DNA of 64,000 bases from the NCBI RefSeq assembly GCF_902702935.1, contig NZ_LR738855.1, forward strand, positions 1,302,001 through 1,366,000, read 5' to 3'. Of the stretch, positions 36,570 to 46,672 are shown piece by piece. A program made the translations under genes and the position numbers. Within the stretch, counting starts at the first letter, position 1; every line of letters begins with the position of its first letter. The DNA comes from Corynebacterium rouxii (GTDB lineage Bacteria; Actinomycetota; Actinomycetes; Mycobacteriales; Mycobacteriaceae). A model generated the notes under the pieces. It did no database searches. It saw nothing but the letters and a program-made list of their open reading frames with translations, and was not told where the DNA came from.

Positions 36570-38633
36570 CTATTGTACTGAGGAGTCATCTGAGTTCGGG
36601 TGCAATGCAACATAAATACTATGAGCAAGTGTAGGACCAATTCCTTTTACCATCGTAATTTCTGATTCCGAAGCCTTTTTTAGTTCTTTGACCGAACCAA
36701 AATGCGCCACTAAAACTTTTCGACGTGCTGGACCTAGACCATTGATATCGTCAAGAATAGACCGTCGCATCCGTTGCGATCGCTGTTGTCGATGAAATGT
36801 AATAGCAAATCGATGCGCTTCGTCTCGCAGCTGCTGAATAAGGTACAAACCCTGTGAATTTCGTGGAAGAATCAATGGGTCTTCTTCACCAGGTAACCAA
36901 ATTTCCTCTAAGCGCTTAGCAATTCCGATTAATGCTACATCCGTAATACCCAATTCATCGAGTACATCTTGTGCCGCAGCCACTTGGGGCGCTCCACCAT
37001 CAACAATGAATAATTGAGGAGAATAAGCAAACCGCTGTTTCGTCGCCATATTGTTTTCTTCCGCCAATGATTCATCTTCAAATCGTGAGCCATCAAACTC
37101 ATCTTCTTGAGGAACCGCAAGACGATCGCTTTTGTAGCGTGCAAACCTTCGGCGAACAACTTCTGCAATAGAGCCAACATCGTCGGACCTACCATCGCCA
37201 GCCGCCTCTTTAATTTTGTAACGACGATAGTCCGACTTTTTCGGCAGTCCATCTTCAAAAACCACAAGTGAAGCTACTACGTCTGTGCCTTGAATATGAG
37301 AAATATCTGTACATTCAATGCGCAGAGGTGGTTCGTCTAGGCCCAGAGCTTCATGAATCTCTTGTAGCGCAGCGGACCGCGCAGTTAAATCCGATACCCG
37401 CTTAATTTTATGCTGCCGTAAAGCTTCTTGGGCATTCGCAAAAACTGTATCTGCTAAAGCTCGTTTGTCGCCACGCTGAGGTACGCGCACATCCACATTC
37501 GAATGACGCAAACTACGCAAAACTGCGGCAGTTTGCTCAACATTTGCAGGAGCTTTATGTATTAAAACTTCTTTAGGTACCACAGAGGAACTAGCACGAC
37601 GAATGGCAAGATCACGCTCATGGGACTGTTTATCGACACCTCGCCGAGCAACTGTCAGCTCTTTATTGGATACTTGGTCTTCATGCGCTACTTCATCGGA
37701 ATAGAACCGAATAAGGAACGACTGTAATAGCTCTTCTAATTCACTTTCAGAATTGTCGGTACGCTCAACAATCCAACCACGCTGGCCTCGAATCTTACCG
37801 GCCCTCACATGAAATAACTGAATAGAAGCCTCAAGATCATCAGCTGCGACTGCGATAACATCTGCGTCGGTACCATCGCCAAGAACTACTGCTTGTTGTT
37901 CCGTAATTTTACGAACTGCATTCAGATCATCGCGTTTACGAGCTGCTTTTTCAAAATCTAGAGCTTCTGAAGCCGACATCATCTCATTAGTTAAGCGCCG
38001 TACGACCGAATCTGTATTGCCCGCCATGAATGAGCAAAATCCATCTACTATTATTCGATGTTCGGATTCACTCACTCGACCAATGCACGGAGCTGAGCAC
38101 TTGTCGATGTACCCCAACAAACATGGCCTTCCTAATGCCTCATGCCTATTAAATACGGCTTTGGTACAAGTTCGAATGGGGAAAACACGTGTCAGCAAAT
38201 CCAAAGTTTCTCGAACAGCCCATGCGTGCGAATATGGGCCGTAATATCGCACTCCTTTTCGCTGCGGACCACGATAAAAATAGGCACGGGGAAACCTCTC
38301 GCCTACTGAAACTGCAAGTACTGGATACGTTTTATCATCGCGATATTTAACGTTGAAATAAGGATCAAATTTTTTAATCCAAGTATATTCCAGCTGGAGC
38401 GCTTCTACTTCAGAGGCAACGACTGTCCATTCCACTGAGGTGGCTGTGGTTACCATTTGTCGCGTGCGCGGATGCAGGACGCTTAGATCTTGAAAATAAT
38501 TGGACAACCGCGATCGTAGGTTGATTGCTTTACCTACATAAATGACCCGACCTTCGGGATCACGAAACTTATAGACCCCCGGTTCCGTTGGAATGGTGCC
38601 GGGGGCTGGACGATATGTAGATGGGTCAGACAC
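36570..38633 (-). CDS. UvrC excinuclease subunit
   Basis: The 687-residue protein makes the two incisions of nucleotide excision repair. The GIY-YIG domain is at about 17-95 ([20 protein letters not shown]), the [14 protein letters not shown] cysteine segment near 170, a UVR motif near 215-245, the RNase H-like half at about 385-540 ([20 protein letters not shown]), and helix-hairpin-helix motifs at the end. An insertion of about 25 acidic residues ([18 protein letters not shown]) precedes the last RNase H segment. The GTG start lies 9 bp after the PH-domain gene. Confidence 0.97.
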   Translation of the reverse strand: MSDPSTYRPAPGTIPTEPGVYKFRDPEGRVIYVGKAINLRSRLSNYFQDLSVLHPRTRQMVTTATSVEWTVVASEVEALQLEYTWIKKFDPYFNVKYRDDKTYPVLAVSVGERFPRAYFYRGPQRKGVRYYGPYSHAWAVRETLDLLTRVFPIRTCTKAVFNRHEALGRPCLLGYIDKCSAPCIGRVSESEHRIIVDGFCSFMAGNTDSVVRRLTNEMMSASEALDFEKAARKRDDLNAVRKITEQQAVVLGDGTDADVIAVAADDLEASIQLFHVRAGKIRGQRGWIVERTDNSESELEELLQSFLIRFYSDEVAHEDQVSNKELTVARRGVDKQSHERDLAIRRASSSVVPKEVLIHKAPANVEQTAAVLRSLRHSNVDVRVPQRGDKRALADTVFANAQEALRQHKIKRVSDLTARSAALQEIHEALGLDEPPLRIECTDISHIQGTDVVASLVVFEDGLPKKSDYRRYKIKEAAGDGRSDDVGSIAEVVRRRFARYKSDRLAVPQEDEFDGSRFEDESLAEENNMATKQRFAYSPQLFIVDGGAPQVAAAQDVLDELGITDVALIGIAKRLEEIWLPGEEDPLILPRNSQGLYLIQQLRDEAHRFAITFHRQQRSQRMRRSILDDINGLGPARRKVLVAHFGSVKELKKASESEITMVKGIGPTLAHSIYVALHPNSDDSSVQ

Positions 38634-38642
38634 TGCTGTAGC

Positions 38643-39203
38643 TTAATCCTCTGGCATAAATTGAGACTCAAGGATACGAAAATCTTCAATGGCTGAGATT
38701 GATCGTGCACCATCTCCAGCTTGAATAGCCCACAATGGGACATATTCAAATTCTGGCAGTTCAAGGCGAGCAAATTTACTGCCTTGTGGGAAGTTCAAAC
38801 CGTATATAACGGACCAAGGATAAAACCGAGTACCCACGAAATTTCGAACTTCTACTCCGTCTTCATTAGCCCGAACGCGTGGCCGTGCAAAAGCGAAATA
38901 AAATGCTGACGCAAATACAAGACCAACTAAGAAATAACCCCATTGATCAACGAGCGTCACTGTAGTACCAGTGTCCCCGATCGCTACGACAACCGCCAAG
39001 AATATGTGAATCGCTAAAATAAAAGCAGCACCACTCCACGCCCATCTCCGCAGATAAACAGAATTAATTTCTAAGTCCCACGGCTTACCCGTCGTCAGTG
39101 GAGCGTCTAAAGCAACATATTGCTGAATTTCCTCATCACTAAGCCTAATGGCACGTTGAGTAGATGGATTATCACCGTTGCTGTTGCCAGAGGATGCAGT
39201 CAC
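38643..39203 (-). CDS. PH-domain membrane protein
   Basis: The 186-residue protein has a charged N-terminus, two adjacent membrane helices (GAAFILAIHIFLAVVVAI and WGYFLVGLVFASAFYFAF) and a C-terminal bacterial PH-like domain (NEDGVEVRNFVGTRFYPWSV, then FARLELPEFEYVPLWAI). This arrangement is common in actinobacteria upstream of uvrC; function is unknown. GTG start; the stop lies 9 bp before uvrC, so the two are probably co-transcribed. Confidence 0.82.
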   Translation of the reverse strand: MTASSGNSNGDNPSTQRAIRLSDEEIQQYVALDAPLTTGKPWDLEINSVYLRRWAWSGAAFILAIHIFLAVVVAIGDTGTTVTLVDQWGYFLVGLVFASAFYFAFARPRVRANEDGVEVRNFVGTRFYPWSVIYGLNFPQGSKFARLELPEFEYVPLWAIQAGDGARSISAIEDFRILESQFMPED

Positions 39204-39341
39204 AATTTTTACCTTAATTCACTGAAATTTTTCTCATTCTGAAAGCACTTATCATGCATTTTCCTTCACACGACTCTAGTACTTAAGACACCACGGCTTC
39301 AATCGTAAAGATCTCAGCTCACATAGCAGCGGTGTTTTACC

Positions 39342-39809
39342 TTATGGTAAATTCCGTAGAACAAGCGCCGTATGCATGGCCGCAATGGTGGCCTCCGCGC
39401 CCTTATTCTCATTGGAACCATCAAAACCAGCACGGTCAATTGCCTGTTCTTCATTCAAAGTAGTAAGTACTCCGTTACCGACTGGCACTCCGCTATCTAA
39501 AGAAATACGTGTAAGCCCTTCCGTCACCGAGTCGCAAACGTATTCAAAATGAGGAGTACCTCCTTTGATCACACAACCATTAGCAACCACCGCGTCACAG
39601 GTCTGAGCGAGTTTTTGCACTACGATCGGCAACTCCAGTGCACCGATCACCCGTGTTTCGATAACCTTTGCACCGCAGTCCTTTGCCGTACGAATCGCTT
39701 CAGCATGAAGCTGATTACAGACCTTTTCATTCCACGTTGCTGAGACTATTCCGACAACAAGACCCTCTCCTGCTACCGAAGATACATTGGGCAGTCCCTC
39801 TTTGCTCAC
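39342..39809 (-). CDS. 6,7-dimethyl-8-ribityllumazine synthase (RibH)
   Basis: The 155-residue protein makes lumazine in riboflavin synthesis. [20 protein letters not shown] is the substrate-binding start, and [20 protein letters not shown] holds the catalytic His. [20 protein letters not shown] is the C-terminal family motif. Its GTG is directly adjacent to the ribBA stop. A small TTTACC-TTAT-GGTAAA hairpin overlaps its own stop. Between it and the PH-domain gene lie 138 bp with no gene. Confidence 0.96.
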   Translation of the reverse strand: MSKEGLPNVSSVAGEGLVVGIVSATWNEKVCNQLHAEAIRTAKDCGAKVIETRVIGALELPIVVQKLAQTCDAVVANGCVIKGGTPHFEYVCDSVTEGLTRISLDSGVPVGNGVLTTLNEEQAIDRAGFDGSNENKGAEATIAAMHTALVLRNLP

Positions 39810-41132
39810 TTAGCTTTGTTCCTTTTTGTATTCGGTAATCCATGGCAGATCATGGTTCATTCGATCCCGCTTTGTGGTCAAATAACGAATATTGTCTTCG
39901 TGCACTTCCACTTTGACAGGCTCTCGTCCATTTACTGTTACCCCGTAGCGTTCCAGCTCAAGGAATTTTTCTGGATTATTCGTAAGTAGACGCACTGACT
40001 GCACACCAAGATCTCGTAGAATGTGTGCAGCAACGGAGTAGTTACGCGCATCAATTGGCAGGCCTAATGCCTTATTTGCGTCAACTGTATCGGCGCCTTC
40101 ATCTTGCAGATGATACGCCTGAAGTTTACGCAGTAATCCGATTCCACGCCCTTCATGTCCACGTAAGTACACCAAGACTCCACGCCCTCGCTCGGAAATA
40201 GCACGTAGTGACGCCTGTAATTGCGGTCCACAGTCACACCGACGAGAACCCAATACATCTCCGGTCAAGCATTCAGAGTGGACTCTAACGAGAACGTCGT
40301 TGCCTCCATCAGAGGAAATATTCCCAGAGACCAGCGCAATATGTTCTACTCCGTCAACGATTCCACGATAACCGACCGCGGTAAACCGCCCGAATTCAGT
40401 GGGTAGTTGAGTTGACACGGCGCGTTCAACAAGCAGTTCATGTCTACGCCGCCATTCAATAAGTTGTTCAATCGAAATAAGCGCAAGATCATGACGATCC
40501 GCAAATCGTCGTAGTTCAGGTGCGCGTGCCATATCTGTGGGATCGTCTTCGCTGACAACTTCACATAGCACACCTGCTGGATTCAAACCTGCCATTCGAG
40601 CTAGATCGACAGCCGCCTCAGTATGCCCTGCACGTTCGAGCACACCTCCTGCTTTCGCACGTAGTGGAACCACATGTCCAGGACGGGTGAAATCATGAGG
40701 CCCGAATTGACTGTCAGCAAGTTTTCGCAAAGTATCTGCGCGACTAGTTGCAGAAATACCAGTTGTTCCCGTATTCGCATCTACCGTGACAGCATATGCA
40801 GTACCCCGTGTATCTTCGTTTTGAGATGTCATTGGTGGAAGCTGGAGTCTATCGCACTCTTCCGGTATCAAAGAGGCACATATATAACCCGAAGAATATC
40901 GCACCATAAAAGCTACTAACTCGGGCGTTGCTTTATCAGCTGCAAAAATTAAATCGCCTTCGTTTTCACGATCCTCTGAGTCGACTACGACCACAGGCTT
41001 TCCATCTGCAATATCTGCGATGGCCCTTTCGATGCTGTCCAAAGTTACCCCTGGATGATCGTTATTCTGCTGATCTGACGGGAGAGCCTCAATGTTATGA
41101 GGAGTACCGCTTCGGGTTATATCCACCCGCAC
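39810..41132 (-). CDS. RibBA bifunctional riboflavin enzyme
   Basis: The 440-residue protein joins two enzymes. The N-terminal 3,4-dihydroxy-2-butanone 4-phosphate synthase (about 28-225) shows [18 protein letters not shown] and [20 protein letters not shown]. The C-terminal GTP cyclohydrolase II (about 235-430) shows [20 protein letters not shown], with its zinc cysteines, and [18 protein letters not shown]. Together they supply both precursors of lumazine. GTG start. Confidence 0.96.
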   Translation of the reverse strand: MRVDITRSGTPHNIEALPSDQQNNDHPGVTLDSIERAIADIADGKPVVVVDSEDRENEGDLIFAADKATPELVAFMVRYSSGYICASLIPEECDRLQLPPMTSQNEDTRGTAYAVTVDANTGTTGISATSRADTLRKLADSQFGPHDFTRPGHVVPLRAKAGGVLERAGHTEAAVDLARMAGLNPAGVLCEVVSEDDPTDMARAPELRRFADRHDLALISIEQLIEWRRRHELLVERAVSTQLPTEFGRFTAVGYRGIVDGVEHIALVSGNISSDGGNDVLVRVHSECLTGDVLGSRRCDCGPQLQASLRAISERGRGVLVYLRGHEGRGIGLLRKLQAYHLQDEGADTVDANKALGLPIDARNYSVAAHILRDLGVQSVRLLTNNPEKFLELERYGVTVNGREPVKVEVHEDNIRYLTTKRDRMNHDLPWITEYKKEQS

Positions 41133-41162
41133 TACCTTACTCGTTTCTCGCTATTCGTGATG

Positions 41163-41771
41163 TTATTTATTTCCCGCAAGCATTCGCTCGACATATTTTC
41201 CAACAATGTCTACTTCTAAATTCACAACCTCGCGAAGCTTTAGCTCACCGAGCGTAGTGTGCTCCAAAGTGGTGGGAATTAACGAAACTTCAAACCAATG
41301 ATTCTCTGCAAGAGGCTCGCTTATCGACGACACCGTCAATGAAGTTCCGTCAACAGCAATCGAACCTTTTTCAACCACATACTGCGAAATCTCTACTGGA
41401 AGGCTAAAACGCAATACATCCCAATGTTCCGAATGATCCCGAGACAACAGTACACTAGTGCCGTCAACATGCCCTTGCACGATATGTCCCCCTATGCGAG
41501 CATCCGCACGCATGGCACGTTCCAGATTCACATTGCTGCCGATTCGGAGTTGCCCCAGACTAGAACGATCGAGAGATTCTTTCATTACATCAGCTGTAAA
41601 ACCAATAGTGTCATAATTAATAACTGTCAAGCACACACCGTTGACTGAAATTGAATCGCCTTGCCTGATATCAACCATAAGGGCTGGGGCTGAGATACTG
41701 AGAACGAGTGAGTCGCCTTGCTCTTCCACTTCAGTAATCGTTCCGATTTCTTCAATTAACCCAGTAAACAT
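41163..41771 (-). CDS. Riboflavin synthase alpha chain (RibE)
   Basis: The 202-residue protein has two tandem lumazine-binding repeats: MFTGLIEEIGTI with GDSISVNGVCLTV in the first, and GGHIVQGHVDG with GSIAVDGTSLTV in the second. It dismutates two lumazines into riboflavin. ATG start with AAAGGA upstream; 30 bp separate it from ribBA. Confidence 0.96.
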   Translation of the reverse strand: MFTGLIEEIGTITEVEEQGDSLVLSISAPALMVDIRQGDSISVNGVCLTVINYDTIGFTADVMKESLDRSSLGQLRIGSNVNLERAMRADARIGGHIVQGHVDGTSVLLSRDHSEHWDVLRFSLPVEISQYVVEKGSIAVDGTSLTVSSISEPLAENHWFEVSLIPTTLEHTTLGELKLREVVNLEVDIVGKYVERMLAGNK

Positions 41772-41829
41772 TTCGCTAATCCTTTTATTTTTTCGATGAG
41801 ATTTTGCCGCAACCGCTCAGGCATCCAGA

Positions 41830-42912
41830 TCAAATATTAATTACTTGAAGGATATCGTCCCCGAGCATCGAAATAGATTGAGTACTTCCTCTTAACGCAC
41901 TTGCTATCGTAGTACCAACACTTTCCGCAGATTTCTTCTCCCCCTCTTGCAAAAGGGAAGCTCCTCGGGTTAAGAGCATGGGCGCACTATAAGAATGTAA
42001 CTGGTCCAGATTTCCGCTTGTTAAAAATCCATGCAATAAATGTGGACCACCTTCAACCAGCACATAACGCGCTCCTAGGGCCCAAAGTTGTACCAATGCC
42101 TCTTCGATTGTCGAAAACTGTAAGAATCCTGATCGAGCTAACTGCGTGCTCTCAGAAATTTTACTCGTTCCGATAACCACCTTTAGAGGCTGATGTGGCA
42201 ATAAGGTGCCATCGCCGTTTCGAGCTGTCAAAGCTGGATCATCAGCTTTGACAGTGCCGGTTCCGACAATGATCGCATCAAAATGCTGTCGTTGCCGATT
42301 GGCATAATTACGCGCTGCACTGCCTGTTATCCATTTTGAGCTATGGTCTTCTGCAGCAATAAAGCCGTCTAGAGTGTGAGCAGTTTTACCTACAACATAC
42401 GGCCAACCACGATCTTTAGATGTTTGCCAAGGGATGAGTGCGGCAACATTGAGATCTAAAAAGGTCACCCTTAACCCTTGACGCCGAAGATACTCCGCCC
42501 CACCCTTCTCTAGCGAACCGGTATCTGGCATGAGGTAGACCACGTGCTTAATACCGAATTCAGAAATAGCATGACTACATGGGCCAGTTCTTCCCCAATG
42601 ATTACACGGCTCTAAAGTGACCACTAATGTGCCACCTTCCGCATACTCCCCCGCTTGTCTCAATGCCATTACTTCAGCATGAGGGCCACCGGGTGGTTGG
42701 GTATGTCCCCTTCCTATAATCGAGCCATCGCTAGACAGCACCACTGCTCCAACCGGAGGATTAGGGTGTGTAGCCCCCCAAGCTTTTTCTCCTTCTTGCA
42801 CTGCTGCGATGATGGCAGGATAAATGATGTTCATTTCGGTGCTGAGAACCGTTGTCTCCGCATACATGGTGTTCAACGGCAGCTCGGCACTAAGCGGCAC
42901 TCCGTAATTCAA
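41830..42912 (-). CDS. RibD bifunctional deaminase/reductase
   Basis: The product of up to 360 residues has an N-terminal zinc deaminase (HAEVMAL, LEPCNHWGRTGPCSHAI) and a C-terminal reductase domain (VVGKTAHTLDGFIAAEDHSS, RYVLVEGGPHLLHGFL). It performs the second and third steps of the pathway. The TTG at 42912 has GGAAAG upstream, but family similarity begins at MNIIYPAIIAAVQEGEKAWG (codon 27), so that ATG is a possible true start. No FMN riboswitch is seen upstream; only 16 bp separate it from rpe. Confidence 0.94.
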   Translation of the reverse strand: MNYGVPLSAELPLNTMYAETTVLSTEMNIIYPAIIAAVQEGEKAWGATHPNPPVGAVVLSSDGSIIGRGHTQPPGGPHAEVMALRQAGEYAEGGTLVVTLEPCNHWGRTGPCSHAISEFGIKHVVYLMPDTGSLEKGGAEYLRRQGLRVTFLDLNVAALIPWQTSKDRGWPYVVGKTAHTLDGFIAAEDHSSKWITGSAARNYANRQRQHFDAIIVGTGTVKADDPALTARNGDGTLLPHQPLKVVIGTSKISESTQLARSGFLQFSTIEEALVQLWALGARYVLVEGGPHLLHGFLTSGNLDQLHSYSAPMLLTRGASLLQEGEKKSAESVGTTIASALRGSTQSISMLGDDILQVINI

Positions 42913-42928
42913 CTACAAATCTTTCCGG

Positions 42929-43603
42929 CTAAGCACGACTGCACGCGCGTTCTCGTAATGCGTCAATGGCGCCATTACGGTCATTACTGCCAAAGACAGC
43001 TGAACCGGCAACAAAGGCATCGCACCCTGCTTTTGCAGCTTGGTGAATTGTGGACTCCGAAATACCACCGTCAATTTCGATAGTAACAGCTAGATTACGT
43101 TCATCAATAATTCGACGAAGTTGACGAACCTTTTCTAATTGCTCCGGCATAAACTTTTGTCCACCAAATCCAGGCTCGACACTCATGACCAAAACTTCGT
43201 CAAACTCTTCTAGAATATCGAGATAAGGATCAATCGGAGTACTTGGTTTTAGTGAAAACCCGGCTCTTGCACCCTGTTCTCTAATGTGACGTGCTAGATC
43301 AACCGGATTGTCTGTTGCTTCCACATGGAAAATGACAGTAAAGGCACCAGCTTCAATATACGAGTCCACCCATTTTTCTGGATTTTCGATCATTAGATGA
43401 ACATCAAGGGGCTGCGAGGTGCTCATCCGTGCAGCACGAGTGATATCTGCCCCAAAAGATAGATTTGGCACAAAATGACCGTCCATCACATCAACGTGAA
43501 TCCAGTCGGCATGGCTAACCGACTGGATTTCCTCTTCAAGCTTACGAAAATCTGCAGCTAGAATTGATGGCGCAATAATCGGACATTGTGGAGTCTGAGT
43601 CAT
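42929..43603 (-). CDS. Ribulose-phosphate 3-epimerase
   Basis: The 224-residue TIM-barrel enzyme interconverts ribulose 5-phosphate and xylulose 5-phosphate. Motifs are APSILAADFRKLEEEI, WIHVDVMDGHFVPNLSFG, VEPGFGGQKFMPEQLEKV and IEIDGGISESTIHQA. The metal and acid residues of the family (HVDVMDGH, EIDGG) are intact. It is placed before ribD and supplies the ribulose 5-phosphate used by RibBA. Confidence 0.96.
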   Translation of the reverse strand: MTQTPQCPIIAPSILAADFRKLEEEIQSVSHADWIHVDVMDGHFVPNLSFGADITRAARMSTSQPLDVHLMIENPEKWVDSYIEAGAFTVIFHVEATDNPVDLARHIREQGARAGFSLKPSTPIDPYLDILEEFDEVLVMSVEPGFGGQKFMPEQLEKVRQLRRIIDERNLAVTIEIDGGISESTIHQAAKAGCDAFVAGSAVFGSNDRNGAIDALRERACSRA

Positions 43604-43643
43604 AGCTTCAGTCTAGCGTGCAAACCATAAGCTCGAAGCGACG

Positions 43644-45113
43644 CTACCCCATCTCACTATTTTTACGCAGGACTGCGAAAAACATCGCATCAGTGCCATG
43701 CCGATGTGGCCACATGTGTACCGACTTATATTCACCAGTGTTTTCCATGCTAGGAACGAGCTCCGCAGCGTTGAGCTCCTCGACTTTGTGAGAACGAAGC
43801 ATTCGATCCACAATCTGTCGTGTTTCTCTTAAATCTGGTGAACACGTTGAGTAGACAACGATTCCGCCAGTTCGTACAAGCCGCAAAGCCGAATCGAGCA
43901 ACTGTGATTGGAGCTTTGTCAGTTCCTCAATGTCAGACTCTTGTTTTCGCCATCGTGCTTCAGGGCGTCGTCGCAATGCTCCTAGTCCAGAACACGGTGC
44001 ATCAACTAATACCCGGTCATATCCTGGCGCTAAACCTGGGGAGCGTCCGTCACCCACGGTAACTTTGACAGGCAAACCTCGAACAATGTTTTCGATCAGT
44101 TTCGCACGGTGCTCGCTTACCTCGACGGCATCTACCGTCGCACCGTCAATACGTGCTATTGCGCCAAGCAATGCTGCTTTTCCGCCGGGACCAGCACACA
44201 GATCAAGCCATTTTCCTTGATCGTCTCCAGATATTGGAGCCTCGGTCACCGCTCGCGCAATCAGTTGACTGCCTTCATCTTGCACCGCAGCCAAACCTTC
44301 GTGAACTGGTTCCAACGCTCCTGGATCACCAGATTCTAGGTAGACAGCATAGGGAGAATACTTACCTTCATCACCTCCAACGATAAGTGCAAGCTCTTCT
44401 GCGCTCATCTCCCCTGGCCGTGCTACCAAGTGCACCTTTGGACGCTCAGAATCTGCCGATAATGCAGCCTCTAGCTCATTCATTCCGACAATCTGGGAAA
44501 AGCTTCGAGCGATCCAAGCAGGGTGTGCATGCTGAAATGCGATTGACTCGATCTCACCAGATGGGGTTAATTTTTCGATCCACGATTCAGGAGATGTTCT
44601 TGAAATTGTACGGAGAACACCATTGACAAATCCTTTTGCGCGATCTTGACCAATCGCCTCCATGATTCGCACGGTTGTATCTACAGCTGCATGAGCACCC
44701 ACCCGTGTGTACAAAAGCTGATAGGTACCAAGGCGCAGCGCTGCTCGCACTTCCGATTTTAATGCTTCAAGTTGCCGTGAAGAACATTCTGCGATCACGG
44801 TATCGATAACACCTTGTGTTCTTAAAGTTCCATAGGTTAGTTCCGTGGCAAATGCTGCATCGCGACCAGAAAGCTTGGACTGCTTGAGGACTTTTGGAAG
44901 TGTGAGATTCGCATACGCCGCATCAACCTCAACTCGTTGGATTACCCAAAAAGCAACTGACCGCGGTAGGTCAATGCCTCTAAGTGGCTTCCATCGCGGA
45001 TCGGATTGCGTTGATCTCATTGTTTGTCGAGACTTATTTGTAGATTGCTTCTTTTCACTGCGTGCGGGGGGCTGGTCTCCTGAGCGTGCACGGGATCGAA
45101 AACCACCACTCAT
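43644..45113 (-). CDS. RsmB-type 16S rRNA cytosine-C5 methyltransferase
   Basis: The product of about 489 residues has a basic N-terminal tail (about 1-45), a NusB-like domain (about 55-190) and a methyltransferase domain. SAM binding is at LDLCAGPGGKAALLGAI; the catalytic cysteines are in DAPCSGLGALRRRPEARWR and VVYSTCSPDLRE. The ATG at 45113 overlaps the fmt stop (ATGA), which makes it preferable to a frame open to 45155. Confidence 0.94.
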   Translation of the reverse strand: MSGGFRSRARSGDQPPARSEKKQSTNKSRQTMRSTQSDPRWKPLRGIDLPRSVAFWVIQRVEVDAAYANLTLPKVLKQSKLSGRDAAFATELTYGTLRTQGVIDTVIAECSSRQLEALKSEVRAALRLGTYQLLYTRVGAHAAVDTTVRIMEAIGQDRAKGFVNGVLRTISRTSPESWIEKLTPSGEIESIAFQHAHPAWIARSFSQIVGMNELEAALSADSERPKVHLVARPGEMSAEELALIVGGDEGKYSPYAVYLESGDPGALEPVHEGLAAVQDEGSQLIARAVTEAPISGDDQGKWLDLCAGPGGKAALLGAIARIDGATVDAVEVSEHRAKLIENIVRGLPVKVTVGDGRSPGLAPGYDRVLVDAPCSGLGALRRRPEARWRKQESDIEELTKLQSQLLDSALRLVRTGGIVVYSTCSPDLRETRQIVDRMLRSHKVEELNAAELVPSMENTGEYKSVHMWPHRHGTDAMFFAVLRKNSEMG

Positions 45114-46045
45114 GACAGCACCAAGCCTTCTGTATTTTGCAATCCGCGAGCCCAATCAGAGGCCTTCATTCGTTTCTTCCCTTGTGGCTGAATTTGATCA
45201 AGCTCAATATTACGATCGCCAGTTCCTACTAACACACGGTTTTTTTCAATTTTCATGTGTCCTGGTTGTAAATCTGCATCTTCTGACACACTGACAGGGC
45301 CAATTTTAAAGCGCTGGTCACCTAGAAAACTCCAAGCCCCTGGGCCTGGTGTTACAGCACGAATATGCTTATCGACGGCTTCGGCTGGGTGTGTCCACTG
45401 AATTCGCGCATCCTCTGTTGTTATTTTTGGTGCATACGTTGCTTCGCCAATTTGCTCACTATATGTAGCATTTCCTTGTGCCAAATTATCCATGGTGTTA
45501 ACCAAAAGATCTGCACCTGAGTACGCCAACCGAGTGAGCAAATCGTCAGCGGTATCAGTTGATTGAATCGGCTCGTGAATGACTCCAAGAATACGACCCG
45601 TATCAAGTCCTTTATCAATTCTAAAAGTCGTGGCACCCGTCGAAGTATCTCCAGCTGCAATAGCAGCCTGAACTGGGGCTGCACCTCGCCAACGCGGCAA
45701 GATCGAGAAATGCAGATTAATCCATCCATGTGGAACAGCCTGTAAGAGATCCTCAGTAATGAGGTTTCCGTATGCAACTACTGGAACACAGTCGGGCGCC
45801 AGTTCCGCAAGACGAGCCCGAAATGCATCGCCATCAGGCGTATTTGGCTTGATCGTAGCCGGAGTTAGTACTTCGATACCGTGTTGTTGCGCAAGCTCCG
45901 ACACAGGTGAAGGGTGTAGAGTCCTTCCACGTCCACGACGAGCATCCGGACGGGTCAATACCGCTACTACTTCGTGTTCGCTTTCGAGCAATCGGGATAG
46001 AGCTACAACTGCAGGCTCAGGTGTTCCAGCAAAAATTAGACGCAT
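45110..46045 (-). CDS. Methionyl-tRNA formyltransferase
   Basis: The 311-residue enzyme formylates initiator Met-tRNA. MRLIFAGTPEPAVVALSRLL is the family start, and HGWINLHFSILPRWRGAAPV contains the catalytic Asn-His region. The C-terminal OB-like domain (about 205-305) includes RAVTPGPGAWSFLGDQRFKI. It lies 36 bp downstream of def, its partner in the N-formyl cycle. Confidence 0.96.
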   Translation of the reverse strand: MRLIFAGTPEPAVVALSRLLESEHEVVAVLTRPDARRGRGRTLHPSPVSELAQQHGIEVLTPATIKPNTPDGDAFRARLAELAPDCVPVVAYGNLITEDLLQAVPHGWINLHFSILPRWRGAAPVQAAIAAGDTSTGATTFRIDKGLDTGRILGVIHEPIQSTDTADDLLTRLAYSGADLLVNTMDNLAQGNATYSEQIGEATYAPKITTEDARIQWTHPAEAVDKHIRAVTPGPGAWSFLGDQRFKIGPVSVSEDADLQPGHMKIEKNRVLVGTGDRNIELDQIQPQGKKRMKASDWARGLQNTEGLVLS

Positions 46046-46081
46046 ACTTTCCTCATTAAGTCTTCAAGTTGGACTCTATAG

Positions 46082-46591
46082 CTATTGATTAAACCATTCA
46101 GACTTCCGGATCTGAGCCATAGCGTCTTTCCGGTGGTCTTTATCAAGCTTTTTTAAAAATAAAACACCATCTAGATGGTCTGTTTCATGTTGGATACACC
46201 GTGCCATTAAGCCAGAAGCAACCATTGAAATCGGGTTTCCATCAACGTCACGGCCACTAACACTTACTGTCATCCAACGCTCGGTCTCTTCCTGAACATC
46301 TGGAATGGACAAGCAACCTTCTGGGCCAATTTGAGTTTCGTCTCCAATGGATTCCCAAACTGGATTGATGATATGCCCTCGAAGTCCATCCTCAATGTGC
46401 GAGCAGTCATACACAAAGACTCGTTTAGTTACTCCGACTTGGTTAGCAGCCAAGCCAACTCCGCCAGCTGCATCCATGGTTTCCAACATGTCATTAACCA
46501 AATTTCGAATGCTGGAGTCAAAGACTTCAACCTCCGACGACTTTGTAGTCAAAACTGGATCACCAAACAACCGAATATCACGAATTGCCAC
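46082..46591 (-). CDS. Peptide deformylase
   Basis: The 169-residue metalloenzyme removes the N-formyl group from nascent proteins. All three motifs are intact: GGVGLAANQVG (43-53), EGCLS with metal ligand C93, and QHETDHLDG with H135, E136 and H139. ATG start; 81 bp downstream of priA. Confidence 0.97.
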   Translation of the reverse strand: MAIRDIRLFGDPVLTTKSSEVEVFDSSIRNLVNDMLETMDAAGGVGLAANQVGVTKRVFVYDCSHIEDGLRGHIINPVWESIGDETQIGPEGCLSIPDVQEETERWMTVSVSGRDVDGNPISMVASGLMARCIQHETDHLDGVLFLKKLDKDHRKDAMAQIRKSEWFNQ

Positions 46592-46672
46592 TTTGTTTCC
46601 TTTAGTCTCTTCTTATTCCGCCAAGTACAAACCAGATGATAGAGCCGCATATATAGGCTCACGCCAAAGTAT

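Noticed and set aside
42913..43643. FMN riboswitch before the riboflavin genes
   Set aside because: rpe lies directly upstream with a 16-bp gap, and no RFN-type conserved stems are visible near ribD or rpe.
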